Counted from the first letter of the stretch, positions 1 through 7,902 are shown. The stretch is DNA of 12,660 nt from Rhizorhapis sp. SPR117 (GCF_021742065.1 NZ_JAKKIE010000080.1:1-12660); one strand, 5' to 3'. The notes: generated from the letters alone by a model not told the origin. A program made the numbers and translations.

Positions 1-1
1 C

Positions 2-76
2 GCCGACGAGATCCTCGCCGCCGTCAAACGCTTCTGCCAGAAAACAATGAAGCGAACTTCGGATTCAGGTGACTAG
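2..76 (+). CDS. IS630-family transposase, C-terminal end only (partial at window edge)
   Basis: The only sensible open frame entering the window from the left reads ADEILAAVKRFCQKTMKRTS then a few residues to a TAG stop. From memory of the family, the pattern S/ADEILA-x-VKRFCQKT is the usual extreme C-terminus of IS630-type DDE transposases, so this is taken as the tail of an insertion-sequence transposase whose body lies outside the window. It runs convergently towards lysS, with 3 bases between the two stop codons. The stop lies inside a CTAG tetranucleotide (73-76); some IS630 relatives insert at TA within CTAG, so the element's right end may be here, but no terminal inverted repeat can be verified without the left end. 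Only 24 residues are visible, so the family call is tentative. Confidence 0.55.
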   Translation, partial: ADEILAAVKRFCQKTMKRTSDSGD

Positions 77-79
77 CGA

Positions 80-1654
80 TCAGACGGATGCAAGAGCCTC
101 AGCAATCAGCTTTCGGCTGTTTCCAACCCCGTAAAGTGCGATGAAACTCCCCATGCGCGGCCCTTGCTCGGCCCCCAGCAAGGTTTCATACAGCGCCTTG
201 AACCAGTCGCGCAGATTCTCAAAACCAAAGCTTTCATCCTTGCCGATAGCATAGACGATATTCTGAATAGCCTCTGCGCTGGTATCCGCAGGCAGTGCGG
301 CCAGTTCTTCATCCAGCCGCCGGAGAGCAGCCGCTTCGGTTGCGGTTGGCGCACGCCGTTTGAGTGTCGGCGCAATGAAATCGCGATGATAGGCCAATGC
401 ATGACCGATCAACTGATCAAGCTCCGGGTATTTGTGCGCACTCGCATCCGGCACATAGTTGGTCAGATAACCCCATACCTGATCCTTGCCTGCATCGCCC
501 ATGACACCGACAAGGTTAAGGAGCAGGCCGAACGTCACCGGCAGTTCGCCCGTTGGCACCTTTCCGTCATGAATATGATGCACCGGGTTGCCAAGCTGCT
601 TGTCCAGTTCCTGCGTCGGATAGGCCGCACGGAACTGCCAATATTCATCCACTGCGCGTGGAATGATGCCCAGATGCAGTTGCTTGGCCTTTTTGGGTTC
701 GCGATAAGCGTAAAAGGCGATGCTTTCCCCCGGTCCGTAGGTCAGCCATTGTTCCAGGCTCAGCCCATTGCCCTTCGATTTGGAAATCTTTTCACCCTTT
801 TCGTCGAGGAACATTTCATAGTTGAAGCCCTCGGGCGGACGGGCGCCCAGCGCGCGGGCAATTTTTGAACTTTGCGTGACTGAATCGATCAGATCCTTAC
901 CCGACATTTCATAATCGACGCCCAGCGCGACCCAGCGCATCGCCCAATCAACCTTCCACTGCAGCTTCGCCCCGCCGGTCAGTATCGACCGTTCGATGAC
1001 CTCGCCCTCGTCCTCAAACCGGACAATGCCCTGTTCGGCATCGACCACCTCAACCGGAACTTGCAGCACGATCCCGCTCTTGCTGCTGATCGGCAGAACG
1101 GGCGAATAGGTCGCCTGCCGTTCCTTGCGCAGCGTCGGCAACATGATGTCCATGATGTCCTGATAATGGCGCAGCACCTGTTTCAATGTCTCGTCGAAGC
1201 GCCCGGCGCGGTAGCATTCCGTCGCCGAGAGGAATTCATATTCGAAACCGAAGCGATCAAGAAACTCGCGCAGCATCGCGTTGTTATGGTGCGCGAAACT
1301 TTCGAACTTGCCGAATGGATCGGGAATGGCCGTCAGCGGCTTGCCCAGATGCTGTGTCAACATCTCCTGATTGGGAACATTATCAGGCACCTTGCGCAAT
1401 CCGTCCATGTCATCTGAAAAAGCGATCAGGCGCGTGGGAATATCGGACAACTCTTCATAGGCCCTGCGCACCATGGTTGTGCGCAACACCTCGTTAAACG
1501 TGCCGATATGGGGCAGGCCTGATGGGCCATAGCCTGTTTCAAACAGCACATAGCCCTTTTCGGGCGCGCCCTTGGCATAGCGTTTCAGCAATTTGCGCGC
1601 TTCCTCATAAGGCCAGGCCTTTGATTGCATCGCCGCGTCGCGCAAATCGCTCAC
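80..1654 (-). CDS. lysS: Lysine--tRNA ligase, class I (archaeal-type LysRS)
   Basis: Cytoplasmic enzyme that charges tRNA-Lys with lysine using ATP. The class I Rossmann-fold signatures are visible: GPSGLPHIGT (HIGH motif, about residues 43-52) and KISKS followed by KGNG (KMSKS motif, about 289-297). The inserted domain around 165-240 and the helical C-terminal anticodon-binding part are typical of class I LysRS, which is unrelated to the class II LysRS of most bacteria but is known in alphaproteobacteria, spirochaetes and archaea. I place the start at the GTG at 1654 (VSDLRDAAMQSKAWPYEEAR, 524 residues), because the family usually begins this way and an AAAGGG Shine-Dalgarno lies 8 bases upstream. 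In-frame upstream starts exist (ATG at 1699, GTG at 1717), but they would overlap the divergent helicase gene and add an atypical N-terminus. The gene is also called lysK. Confidence 0.95.
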   Translation of the reverse strand: MSDLRDAAMQSKAWPYEEARKLLKRYAKGAPEKGYVLFETGYGPSGLPHIGTFNEVLRTTMVRRAYEELSDIPTRLIAFSDDMDGLRKVPDNVPNQEMLTQHLGKPLTAIPDPFGKFESFAHHNNAMLREFLDRFGFEYEFLSATECYRAGRFDETLKQVLRHYQDIMDIMLPTLRKERQATYSPVLPISSKSGIVLQVPVEVVDAEQGIVRFEDEGEVIERSILTGGAKLQWKVDWAMRWVALGVDYEMSGKDLIDSVTQSSKIARALGARPPEGFNYEMFLDEKGEKISKSKGNGLSLEQWLTYGPGESIAFYAYREPKKAKQLHLGIIPRAVDEYWQFRAAYPTQELDKQLGNPVHHIHDGKVPTGELPVTFGLLLNLVGVMGDAGKDQVWGYLTNYVPDASAHKYPELDQLIGHALAYHRDFIAPTLKRRAPTATEAAALRRLDEELAALPADTSAEAIQNIVYAIGKDESFGFENLRDWFKALYETLLGAEQGPRMGSFIALYGVGNSRKLIAEALASV

Positions 1655-1697
1655 TTGTGTTGCCCTTTCGTTCCCAATAGGCTTAGGGTCAGGACCC
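1655..1697. promoter_or_regulatory. 43-bp divergent gap between lysS and the helicase gene
   Basis: This gap carries the translation signals of both genes: AAAGGG on the minus strand for the GTG start of lysS, and an AGGGTCAGGA stretch at 1685-1694 on the plus strand for the helicase ATG. It is too short to hold two separate promoters plus leaders, so at least one promoter must lie inside the opposite gene's 5' coding region. I see no convincing -35/-10 pair. Confidence 0.4.
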
Positions 1698-4472
1698 ATG
1701 TCCAAAGTCGTGACCACTCCCCTAGCTTTTCCTGCGCTGCATGCAAGTCATGGCGGCATCTGGTTGCGCGATACCGATGGGCAGACGCGCGCCGTGTCGA
1801 AGGGAGAGGCCGTGGGCCGGGCAGCGGAAACGCCGGTCATTTTGCTGAACGCGCCGCTAATGGGCCAACGGCTTGGCTATCCCGATCTGTCGGGACTGGA
1901 TTTGCTGGAGCTATGGGCCTTCGTCCACCCCGCGCAATTCGTGGTCCCGACGACCAAGGGGATAGGGCGGGCGTTGAATTTATTGGATCGGCATTCCAGT
2001 GAAGGCAGGAATGACGATGTGCTCGAGGAATCGACAGCGCCCGCCCTCTATCACGCCGCCGCCGATGCGTTGCTGACTACGCTCACCTCATCGGAATGGG
2101 CAGAACGAGAGGGAGCCTGGACGGCGGCACAATCTCTCTATCGCCTGCGCTGGCCGTGGGCGCAACTGGTGGTTCAGCGCATGAAAACCCCCGAAAAGGC
2201 CGAACGTTGGCTTTTTTCCAAACTGCCCGAATGGGAAGAAAAATCCGCGCGCGCCCAGCCCCGTGTCGTTACGCTCGATGAGCAGGAGGTTACCGATCGC
2301 CTGCGTCGATTGACCGGGGATGCCGCCGAAGAACGTCCCGGCCAGCATGCTTATGCACAGGCAGCCGCAGCCTGCTTCGCGCCCCGTGCCCATCATGATC
2401 AGCCCAACATGTTGCTCGCTGAAGCGGGCACCGGCATCGGCAAGACGCTGGGATATCTGTCCCCTGCCTCGCTCTGGGCGGAAAAGGCAGACGGACCCGT
2501 ATGGATTTCCACCTATACCAAGGCGCTGCAACGTCAGCTCGACCGCGAAACGGAGCGCATCTATCCAGACCCGGCAGTGCTGCGGCGCAAGGTCGTGATC
2601 CGCAAGGGACGAGAAAACTATCTGTGCCTGTTGAATCTGGAAGACGCGCTCCAGGGCGGCTTTGCAGGCCGCGCCGCTATATTGGCGCATCTGGTCGCGC
2701 GCTGGGCGGCCTATAGCAAGGACGGAGACATGGTGGGCGGCGACTTGCCCGGCTGGTTGCCCACGCTATTTCGCCGCAATGGTTCCACCGCCCTTACCGA
2801 CCGGCGCGGCGAATGCGTCTATGCCGGTTGCCCGCATTACCGCAAATGCTTCATCGAGCGCGCGGCGCGGGCAAGCGCGGATGCCGACATCGTCATCGCC
2901 AATCACGCACTCGTCATGGTCAACGCTGCACGAGGGCGAGAGACAGGAAATCGCCCCAACCGGATTATCTTCGATGAGGGCCATCATTTATTCGACGCAG
3001 CCGATTCCATCTTTGCGTCGGCACTGACCGGACAGGAAGCCATCGAGTTGCGCCGCTGGGTGATCGGGCCGGAGGGCAGCTCACGTGGCCGTCGCCGTGG
3101 CCTTGCCGCACGCTTGTCTGACGTCGCCAGTTATGATGAGGAAGGCGGGCGGGCAATCGAGGCCGCGCGCAATGCCGCAATGGCTCTTCCGTCCGACGAA
3201 TGGCTCAAGCGCATCAATGCAGCCGAACCCTTCGGTCCCATTGAAGCGTTGCTCGCTGCTGTACGCGGCACCGTCTACGCTCGCGATACCCAGCAAGGCG
3301 GCGATGCCGGCTATGGCCTTGAAACCGAGATGGCCGAACTGGACGGGACGCTGGTCGATGCCGCGCAGGCCGGAGCGCAAGCCCTCGACAATCTGCTGCG
3401 CCCTCTGACCCGATTGGCCAAAAGGCTCGAAGCAGTGATTGAGGACGCGCCCGATTGGCTCGATGGCCCGGCGCGAGCGCGGATCGAGGGCGCACTCGGA
3501 TCACTGGGCTGGCGATGCGATATGGTGGCGGGCTGGCTGGCGATGCTGTCGCGCATGGGCGGTCCGGCCGATCCCGATTTCATCGACTGGCTGGCCGTCG
3601 ATCGCATCGAGGGACGAGAGTTCGACATAGGCCTACACCGCCATTGGCTCGATCCAACGCGGCCTGTGATGGAGATTGTGACCAAACCCGCCCACGGCGT
3701 CATCATCACGTCAGCCACATTGAAAGGCGGGGGCGATTGGGACATGGCCGAAGCGCGCAGCGGTGCCCGATATCTGTCCCGCCCACCGCTACGCTTTGAG
3801 GCACCAAGCCCTTTTGACTATGCTACCCAGGCCGAGGTGCTGATCGTCACCGACATCAAAAAGGGCGACATCGCCGCCATGTCGGGCGCTTACGCACGCC
3901 TGATCGAAGCCGCACAAGGCGGGACGCTGGGCCTCTTCACTGCCATCCGCCGCCTGCGCGCTGTCCACGCGCGGATTGCCGATCGGCTGGCTGAGGCGCG
4001 ATTGCCGCTATATGCGCAGCATGTCGACCCGATGGATACCGGCACCTTGGTCGATATTTTCCGTGACGATCCACGTGCATCGCTTTTGGGGACAGACGCT
4101 TTGCGCGATGGTGTCGATGTGCCCGGCCATTCGCTGCGCCTGGTCGTCATGGAAGGTGTGCCATGGCCGAAACCCACGGTACTGCACGCCGCGCGGCGGC
4201 TTGCCGGCGGGGGCAGCGCCTATGATGACCGGCTGATCCGCTCGCGTCTGGCGCAGGCATTTGGGCGCCTCATCCGGCGGGCCGATGATCGGGGCACGTT
4301 CGTCATCCTGTCCGCCGCCATGCCGTCCCGCTTGCTCAGCGCATTTCCCGATGGCGTACGGCTCCGGCGGGTAACGTTGGACGAAGCCATAATTTCTGTC
4401 AGTTCCCGTCTTTCTTCCGCAACGTCTTTCGTGCATCAGACACAGAACGCATCCATCGCGGAGAGAGAATGA
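1698..4472 (+). CDS. ATP-dependent DNA helicase, DinG/XPD (Fe-S superfamily 2) type
   Basis: A 924-residue helicase of the DinG/YoaA/XPD group, which unwinds DNA 5'-to-3' and is linked to repair and R-loop or replication-conflict processing. Visible motifs: Walker A AGTGIGKT (about 243-250); four spaced cysteines C310, C373, C378 and C384 (YLC, then CVYAGCPHYRKC) that fit the [4Fe-4S] domain of this family; Walker B DEGH (426-429); SATL (672-675); GTDALRDGVDVPG (motif V, near 800); and QAFGRLIRR (motif VI, about 853-861). The first roughly 200 residues precede the helicase core and are not a domain I can name: there is no obvious DnaQ-type exonuclease motif as in Firmicutes DinG. The ATG has an AGGA close upstream. 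Its TGA overlaps the ATG of the next gene (ATGA), so the two are probably translationally coupled. The exact orthology (DinG versus YoaA) is uncertain, so no symbol is given. Confidence 0.9.
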   Translation: MSKVVTTPLAFPALHASHGGIWLRDTDGQTRAVSKGEAVGRAAETPVILLNAPLMGQRLGYPDLSGLDLLELWAFVHPAQFVVPTTKGIGRALNLLDRHSSEGRNDDVLEESTAPALYHAAADALLTTLTSSEWAEREGAWTAAQSLYRLRWPWAQLVVQRMKTPEKAERWLFSKLPEWEEKSARAQPRVVTLDEQEVTDRLRRLTGDAAEERPGQHAYAQAAAACFAPRAHHDQPNMLLAEAGTGIGKTLGYLSPASLWAEKADGPVWISTYTKALQRQLDRETERIYPDPAVLRRKVVIRKGRENYLCLLNLEDALQGGFAGRAAILAHLVARWAAYSKDGDMVGGDLPGWLPTLFRRNGSTALTDRRGECVYAGCPHYRKCFIERAARASADADIVIANHALVMVNAARGRETGNRPNRIIFDEGHHLFDAADSIFASALTGQEAIELRRWVIGPEGSSRGRRRGLAARLSDVASYDEEGGRAIEAARNAAMALPSDEWLKRINAAEPFGPIEALLAAVRGTVYARDTQQGGDAGYGLETEMAELDGTLVDAAQAGAQALDNLLRPLTRLAKRLEAVIEDAPDWLDGPARARIEGALGSLGWRCDMVAGWLAMLSRMGGPADPDFIDWLAVDRIEGREFDIGLHRHWLDPTRPVMEIVTKPAHGVIITSATLKGGGDWDMAEARSGARYLSRPPLRFEAPSPFDYATQAEVLIVTDIKKGDIAAMSGAYARLIEAAQGGTLGLFTAIRRLRAVHARIADRLAEARLPLYAQHVDPMDTGTLVDIFRDDPRASLLGTDALRDGVDVPGHSLRLVVMEGVPWPKPTVLHAARRLAGGGSAYDDRLIRSRLAQAFGRLIRRADDRGTFVILSAAMPSRLLSAFPDGVRLRRVTLDEAIISVSSRLSSATSFVHQTQNASIAERE

Positions 4473-5014
4473 AAAGGCTTACCCTGTTGCGGCACGCGAA
4501 ATCCAGTTGGGATGATCACGTTTCGCGGGATTTCGACCGTCCGCTCAATAAGCGGGGCGCCCGCGCGGCCATGACGATGGGGCGCTATGCCCGCAATCAC
4601 GACATGCATTTCGATCATCTGATCGCCTCGCCGGCGGTACGGGTCATCCAGACGCTCGACACATTTCTGGATGGCTATGGCGAAAAGATCGAGGCCAATT
4701 GGGACCGCCGTATCTATCTTGCTTCCTCCGCCACGCTGATGGACGTGTTACGCGATCAGCCCAATGACGTATCCAGTCTGCTGATGCTGGGCCATAATCC
4801 AGGGCTGGAGGATTTGATCCTGACGCTTGTTCCAGATAACAGTGCGTCGGCACTGCGCGATGATGTAGAGATCAAATTTCCGACAGCAAGCCTTGCCGTC
4901 ATGGAAATCGACATCGATAAATGGGATGACATGGGCCCTAATATGGCTCGCCTTGTCAGCTTTACCCGACCTCGTGATCTCGACCCGACTTTAGGCCCTG
5001 ATCAACAGCATTGA
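4469..5014 (+). CDS. SixA-like histidine phosphatase family protein
   Basis: A 181-residue member of the histidine phosphatase (RHG) superfamily, closest in style to the phosphohistidine phosphatase SixA. The N-terminal catalytic motif is LLRHAKSSW, with Arg8-His9 as the phosphate-binding arginine and nucleophilic histidine. SPAVRVIQT contains the second conserved arginine (Arg58), and LGHNPGLEDL contains the second catalytic histidine (His109). This short, insertion-free architecture fits SixA rather than the larger phosphoglycerate mutases. Known SixA removes phosphate from histidine on phosphorelay or nitrogen-PTS proteins; the substrate here is unknown. The start codon overlaps the helicase stop (ATGA), with a GGAGAGAG Shine-Dalgarno inside the helicase end, so it should be co-translated with it. 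No functional link to the helicase is evident. Confidence 0.88.
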   Translation: MKRLTLLRHAKSSWDDHVSRDFDRPLNKRGARAAMTMGRYARNHDMHFDHLIASPAVRVIQTLDTFLDGYGEKIEANWDRRIYLASSATLMDVLRDQPNDVSSLLMLGHNPGLEDLILTLVPDNSASALRDDVEIKFPTASLAVMEIDIDKWDDMGPNMARLVSFTRPRDLDPTLGPDQQH

Positions 5015-5068
5015 CGCCGTTCACCTTTGCGCGCAGGGCGAGGCAGGTTCCAGTACTGAAGGCCTGTA

Positions 5069-5974
5069 ATGTCAGCTGTTCCTGATGTCCCTGTGTCCGT
5101 CCGCTTCGGTCGCGCCGAATGGGCGCTGGTCGGTATAACGATGATCTGGGGCACCACGTTCCTCCTCGTCCATTGGGCGATGACGGTCAGCGGCCCCTAT
5201 TTTTTCGTCGGCCTGCGTTTTGGTACAGCTGCACTGGTCATGCTGCCCTTTGGCTGGTCAATATTGCGCGCTATGACGATGACCGAAATAAAGGCGGGAT
5301 TGATCGTCGGGTTGACCATTGCCGTCGGCTATGTGCTGCAAACCATGGGCTTGCAAACCATCCCAAGCAGCAAGTCCGCTTTTATAACAGCGCTTTACGT
5401 TCCTCTTGTACCGTTACTGCAATGGCTGGTTCTGCGTCGTCCACCTACCCTGATGGCATGGGCTGGGGCAGGGCTTGCCTTTATCGGCATGTTGGTCCTC
5501 GCAGGACCCGATGCCTTGGCGGGCGGCATCGGACGGGGCGAATGGCTGACAATCATCAGCACATTTGTTATCGCCGCAGAAATCATCGCCATCGGTTATT
5601 TCGCGCCAAAGGTCGACGCTCGGCGCGTAACCATTATCCAGCTGGCCACCGCCTCACTGTTAAGCTTCGCAGCCATGGGACCCGCAGGGGAATCTGTGCC
5701 CGGCTTTTCATGGACACTTGCCAGCATTGGTCTTGGCCTTGGCCTTGCCAGCGCCTTGATTCAGGTCGTCATGAACTGGGCGCAACGCAGCGTATCTCCG
5801 ACGCGAGCGACTGTCATCTATACCGGGGAGCCCGTCTTTGCGGGAATTTTGGGACGAATTGCCGGGGAGCGGCTGCCGTCTGGCGCCTTTGCCGGCGCAG
5901 CGCTGATCATCTTCGGTATCATCGTTAGCGAACTCAAACCCCCAACCAGACAGAGAAAGATTGCCGAAGAGTGA
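5069..5974 (+). CDS. EamA/DMT-superfamily transporter
   Basis: A 301-residue, very hydrophobic inner-membrane protein with about ten predicted helices arranged as two five-helix EamA repeats, the usual size for drug/metabolite transporters. The first repeat begins with the family-typical WALVGITMIWGTTFLLVHWA. The segment SKSAFITALYVPLVPLLQW in helix 4 and IYTGEPVFAGILGRIAGERL near the C-terminus are also typical EamA signatures. The protein ends with a short basic tail. A GAAGG Shine-Dalgarno at 5058-5062 supports the ATG. It follows the phosphatase gene by 54 bases, so it may be part of the same transcript or have its own weak promoter. Substrates of this family (amino acids, metabolites, drugs) cannot be inferred from sequence. 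Confidence 0.9.
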   Translation: MSAVPDVPVSVRFGRAEWALVGITMIWGTTFLLVHWAMTVSGPYFFVGLRFGTAALVMLPFGWSILRAMTMTEIKAGLIVGLTIAVGYVLQTMGLQTIPSSKSAFITALYVPLVPLLQWLVLRRPPTLMAWAGAGLAFIGMLVLAGPDALAGGIGRGEWLTIISTFVIAAEIIAIGYFAPKVDARRVTIIQLATASLLSFAAMGPAGESVPGFSWTLASIGLGLGLASALIQVVMNWAQRSVSPTRATVIYTGEPVFAGILGRIAGERLPSGAFAGAALIIFGIIVSELKPPTRQRKIAEE

Positions 5975-5992
5975 TTCAGAACGTGGTTATGT

Positions 5993-6550
5993 TCAGGTGG
6001 GCGCTATCGAAATTTCGCGCCATTCTCCTGGCTTTATTCCCTCAACCATCCAGTCACCGATACTCCATCGAACCAGTCTGAGCGTCGGGTGCCCGATGGC
6101 CGCCGTCATCCTGCGCACCTGCCGGTTTCGTCCCTCCCGGATCGTCAGCCTGAGCCAGCAATCAGCTACGCTCTTGCGGAAACGCACTGGCGGATCACGG
6201 GGCCACAAAGCGGGATCGTCGATGCGTTCCGCCCCGGCCGGCCGGGTCAAACCGTCTTTCAGATCGACTCCGTGCCTCAACTGATCGAGACTTGCCTCTT
6301 GCGGATCGCCTTCGACCTGCACGAGATAGGTTTTCGGCGTCTTGAACTTGGGATCGGCGATCCGGGCCTGCAACCTGCCATCATCTGTGAGCAGGAGCAG
6401 TCCCTCACTGTCTCGATCAAGCCGCCCTGCGGGATAGACGCCAGGCACATCGATAAATTCCGACAGCGTCAGGCGGGCCGAATCCATGCCGCGGTCGGTG
6501 AATTGCGACAGCACGCCATAGGGCTTGTTGAACAGGATCAACCGCGACAC
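5993..6550 (-). CDS. rluE: 23S rRNA pseudouridine synthase RluE
   Basis: A 185-residue pseudouridine synthase of the RsuA/RluB/E/F family, lacking the N-terminal S4 domain, as RluE does. It opens with [16 protein letters not shown] and has the catalytic motif [13 protein letters not shown] (aspartate at residue 45), then the family segments [18 protein letters not shown] and [22 protein letters not shown]. These resemble E. coli RluE closely; that enzyme converts U2457 in helix 89 of 23S rRNA to pseudouridine, near the peptidyl transferase centre. The start is a GTG: the overlapping ATG two bases upstream is out of frame and stops after four codons. A TGAGG Shine-Dalgarno 5 bases upstream includes the stop codon of roxA. 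The gene is second in a two-gene minus-strand operon and ends 18 bases from the convergent transporter gene. Confidence 0.92.
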   Translation of the reverse strand: MSRLILFNKPYGVLSQFTDRGMDSARLTLSEFIDVPGVYPAGRLDRDSEGLLLLTDDGRLQARIADPKFKTPKTYLVQVEGDPQEASLDQLRHGVDLKDGLTRPAGAERIDDPALWPRDPPVRFRKSVADCWLRLTIREGRNRQVRRMTAAIGHPTLRLVRWSIGDWMVEGIKPGEWREISIAPT

Positions 6551-6575
6551 ATGCGCCTCACTCTTCCTCTTCCTC
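6551..6575 (-). promoter_or_regulatory. Shine-Dalgarno of rluE embedded in the roxA Glu-tail and stop codon
   Basis: Reading on the minus strand, the last five sense codons of roxA are GAG/GAA glutamate codons followed by TGA. The tract continues into GG, so TGAGG (6556-6560) is both stop codon and ribosome-binding site, 5 bases before the GTG of rluE. This decides the rluE start and implies translational coupling. Confidence 0.6.
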
Positions 6576-7712
6576 GAAAGCGAGGCTACCTTGATTTAAA
6601 AGCTTTGTGATCAGCGCGATGCCGGAATCCAGCTTGCCAAGATCGGCATCGACCATGAAACGGCCCTGCACGCAGAGCTGTTCCGCAAAAGGTGCGATGT
6701 CCGGATTGCACTCAAAACATTCGCCATCGACGAACAACAACACGGCATGTGCACCTTGCCGGATAAAGGAAAAGCGGCTGGCCGGATTGCGGCACAGCGG
6801 AATATGTCTGTCGAGACAGGCGCGAACGTCCTCGACCTGCAGCGGTTCGTCAATCTGACAATCCGTTTCGGGATATTTGCGCATGCTATTGTATTGACCG
6901 AACCAGCGAGCAAAGGCCTTGCGATCGAGCATTTTTTCGGTGATCATTTCGTGCAAGCCCGCAATGGCAGTCGCAGAAATTTCCCCCGGATTGTCTTGCG
7001 CCTGCAAATGCGCATCCGCGTATCGATCATCATCCTGAATCTCTTCAAGCAGATGATCGCACCAGTGCGCGATGAGTTCCCCGCGCGATGGCGCGCGAAA
7101 ACCGATCGAATAGGTCATGCAGTCATCTCCCAGCGCGATGCCATTATGCGCGACCCGTGGCGGCACATAAAGAATGTCGCCGGGTTCGAGAATCCATTCG
7201 TTGATAGCTTCAAACTTGGCCAACAGGCGCAGATCGTCATGGGGTTGGAGTTCGCTGGCAAAATCGCAAGCGGCCCCGACTTGCCAGCGGCGTTTGCCCA
7301 ACCCCTGAATCAGGAACACGTCGTACTGATCGAAATGCGGACCGACACCGCCCCCATCTGTCGCATAGCTCACCATCACATCATCAATGCGCCAATTGGG
7401 TATGAAACGAAACGGCTCGATAAGCGCAGCCACATCCGGCACATGGATATCCACAGCCTGTACCAGCAACGTCCAGGGCTTTTTGTTGAGCCGGCCAAAG
7501 CGGGTTTCGGGGAATGGTCCATCCTCGACTTTCCACGCTGTACGGCTTTGCGTGATCAGGCGTGCTTCGACATCCTCTTCGCATGCCAATCCGGCCAATT
7601 CGTCGGGGTCCAGCGGATTACTCCATACTGTCCAGGGGTTCCTGATCAGCAGCGGTTTCTTCTGCCAGACGTCGCGCAGGAACATGTCGGCGTCAAAATC
7701 ACGTAATTGCAT
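6558..7712 (-). CDS. roxA: Ribosomal protein uL16 arginine hydroxylase RoxA (YcfD), JmjC/cupin oxygenase
   Basis: A Fe(II)/2-oxoglutarate-dependent oxygenase of the JmjC/cupin type, 384 residues. In E. coli, RoxA (YcfD) hydroxylates Arg81 of ribosomal protein L16 near the peptidyl transferase centre. The sequence matches this family along its length: [15 protein letters not shown] at the N-terminus, [27 protein letters not shown], then the metal-binding HxD in PHFDQYDVF and the distal histidine in PPRVAHNG, with [11 protein letters not shown] closing the cupin. A C-terminal helical and winged-helix-like region follows, ending in AFEEEEE. I chose the ATG at 7712 ([16 protein letters not shown]), the usual family start, with GCGAG upstream; an in-frame ATG at 7733 would add seven residues but lacks a Shine-Dalgarno. 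It is the first gene of an operon with rluE, 7 bases away. Confidence 0.93.
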   Translation of the reverse strand: MQLRDFDADMFLRDVWQKKPLLIRNPWTVWSNPLDPDELAGLACEEDVEARLITQSRTAWKVEDGPFPETRFGRLNKKPWTLLVQAVDIHVPDVAALIEPFRFIPNWRIDDVMVSYATDGGGVGPHFDQYDVFLIQGLGKRRWQVGAACDFASELQPHDDLRLLAKFEAINEWILEPGDILYVPPRVAHNGIALGDDCMTYSIGFRAPSRGELIAHWCDHLLEEIQDDDRYADAHLQAQDNPGEISATAIAGLHEMITEKMLDRKAFARWFGQYNSMRKYPETDCQIDEPLQVEDVRACLDRHIPLCRNPASRFSFIRQGAHAVLLFVDGECFECNPDIAPFAEQLCVQGRFMVDADLGKLDSGIALITKLLNQGSLAFEEEEE

Positions 7713-7902
7713 GGTTACTCGCAAAATTGGCATCGGGTGCCGGGAATGGTCGCAGAACTGCTGCTAGCATGCTGTCGCCGATAAAGCCTGCACGAACATA
7801 TTCGCCATATTTCCTGCGAACGAAGGCAATTCCTACATGTGCCGATCCTGGGTCCCCACCAACAGCCGATTTGAATCCTGCTGAGATTAATCCTATTCGC
7901 AG
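7699..7902 (-). pseudogene. Possible gene remnant upstream of roxA (weak GcvT/YgfZ C-terminal flavour)
   Basis: A 67-codon open stretch on the minus strand, bounded upstream by TAG (7903-7905) and ending in TGA that overlaps the 5' end of roxA in another frame. It has no ATG, GTG or TTG near its beginning. Its translation reads more like protein than noise: SAGFKSAVGGDPGSAHVGIA followed by FVRRKYGEYVRAGFIGDSML and AAVLRPFP. The order (glycine-rich turn, IAFV strand, ageing G-x-[IV]-x-D turn, A-V-x-x-PF end) loosely recalls the C-terminal barrel of GcvT/YgfZ-type folate-binding proteins. It may be the tail of a decayed gene or a chance open frame. The resemblance is by eye only. Confidence 0.22.

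Noticed and set aside
164..868. A 234-codon plus-strand open frame opposite lysS
   Set aside because: Lies fully antisense to well-conserved class I LysRS coding sequence and has no recognisable motif.
5119..5928. A 269-codon plus-strand frame overlapping the transporter gene in another frame
   Set aside because: The alternative frame lacks hydrophobic helices and is rich in Arg/His as expected of a shifted reading; the EamA frame is clearly the real one.
6008..6017. Palindrome CGAAATTTCG near the convergent ends of the transporter and rluE, considered as a terminator
   Set aside because: It lies inside the rluE coding sequence, has no T-run and is too short and AT-centred to be a persuasive hairpin.
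6747..7706. A 319-codon open frame on the plus strand, opposite roxA
   Set aside because: The minus-strand frame has unmistakable RoxA motifs over its full length; the plus-strand translation shows no domain pattern and is explained as an antisense shadow.
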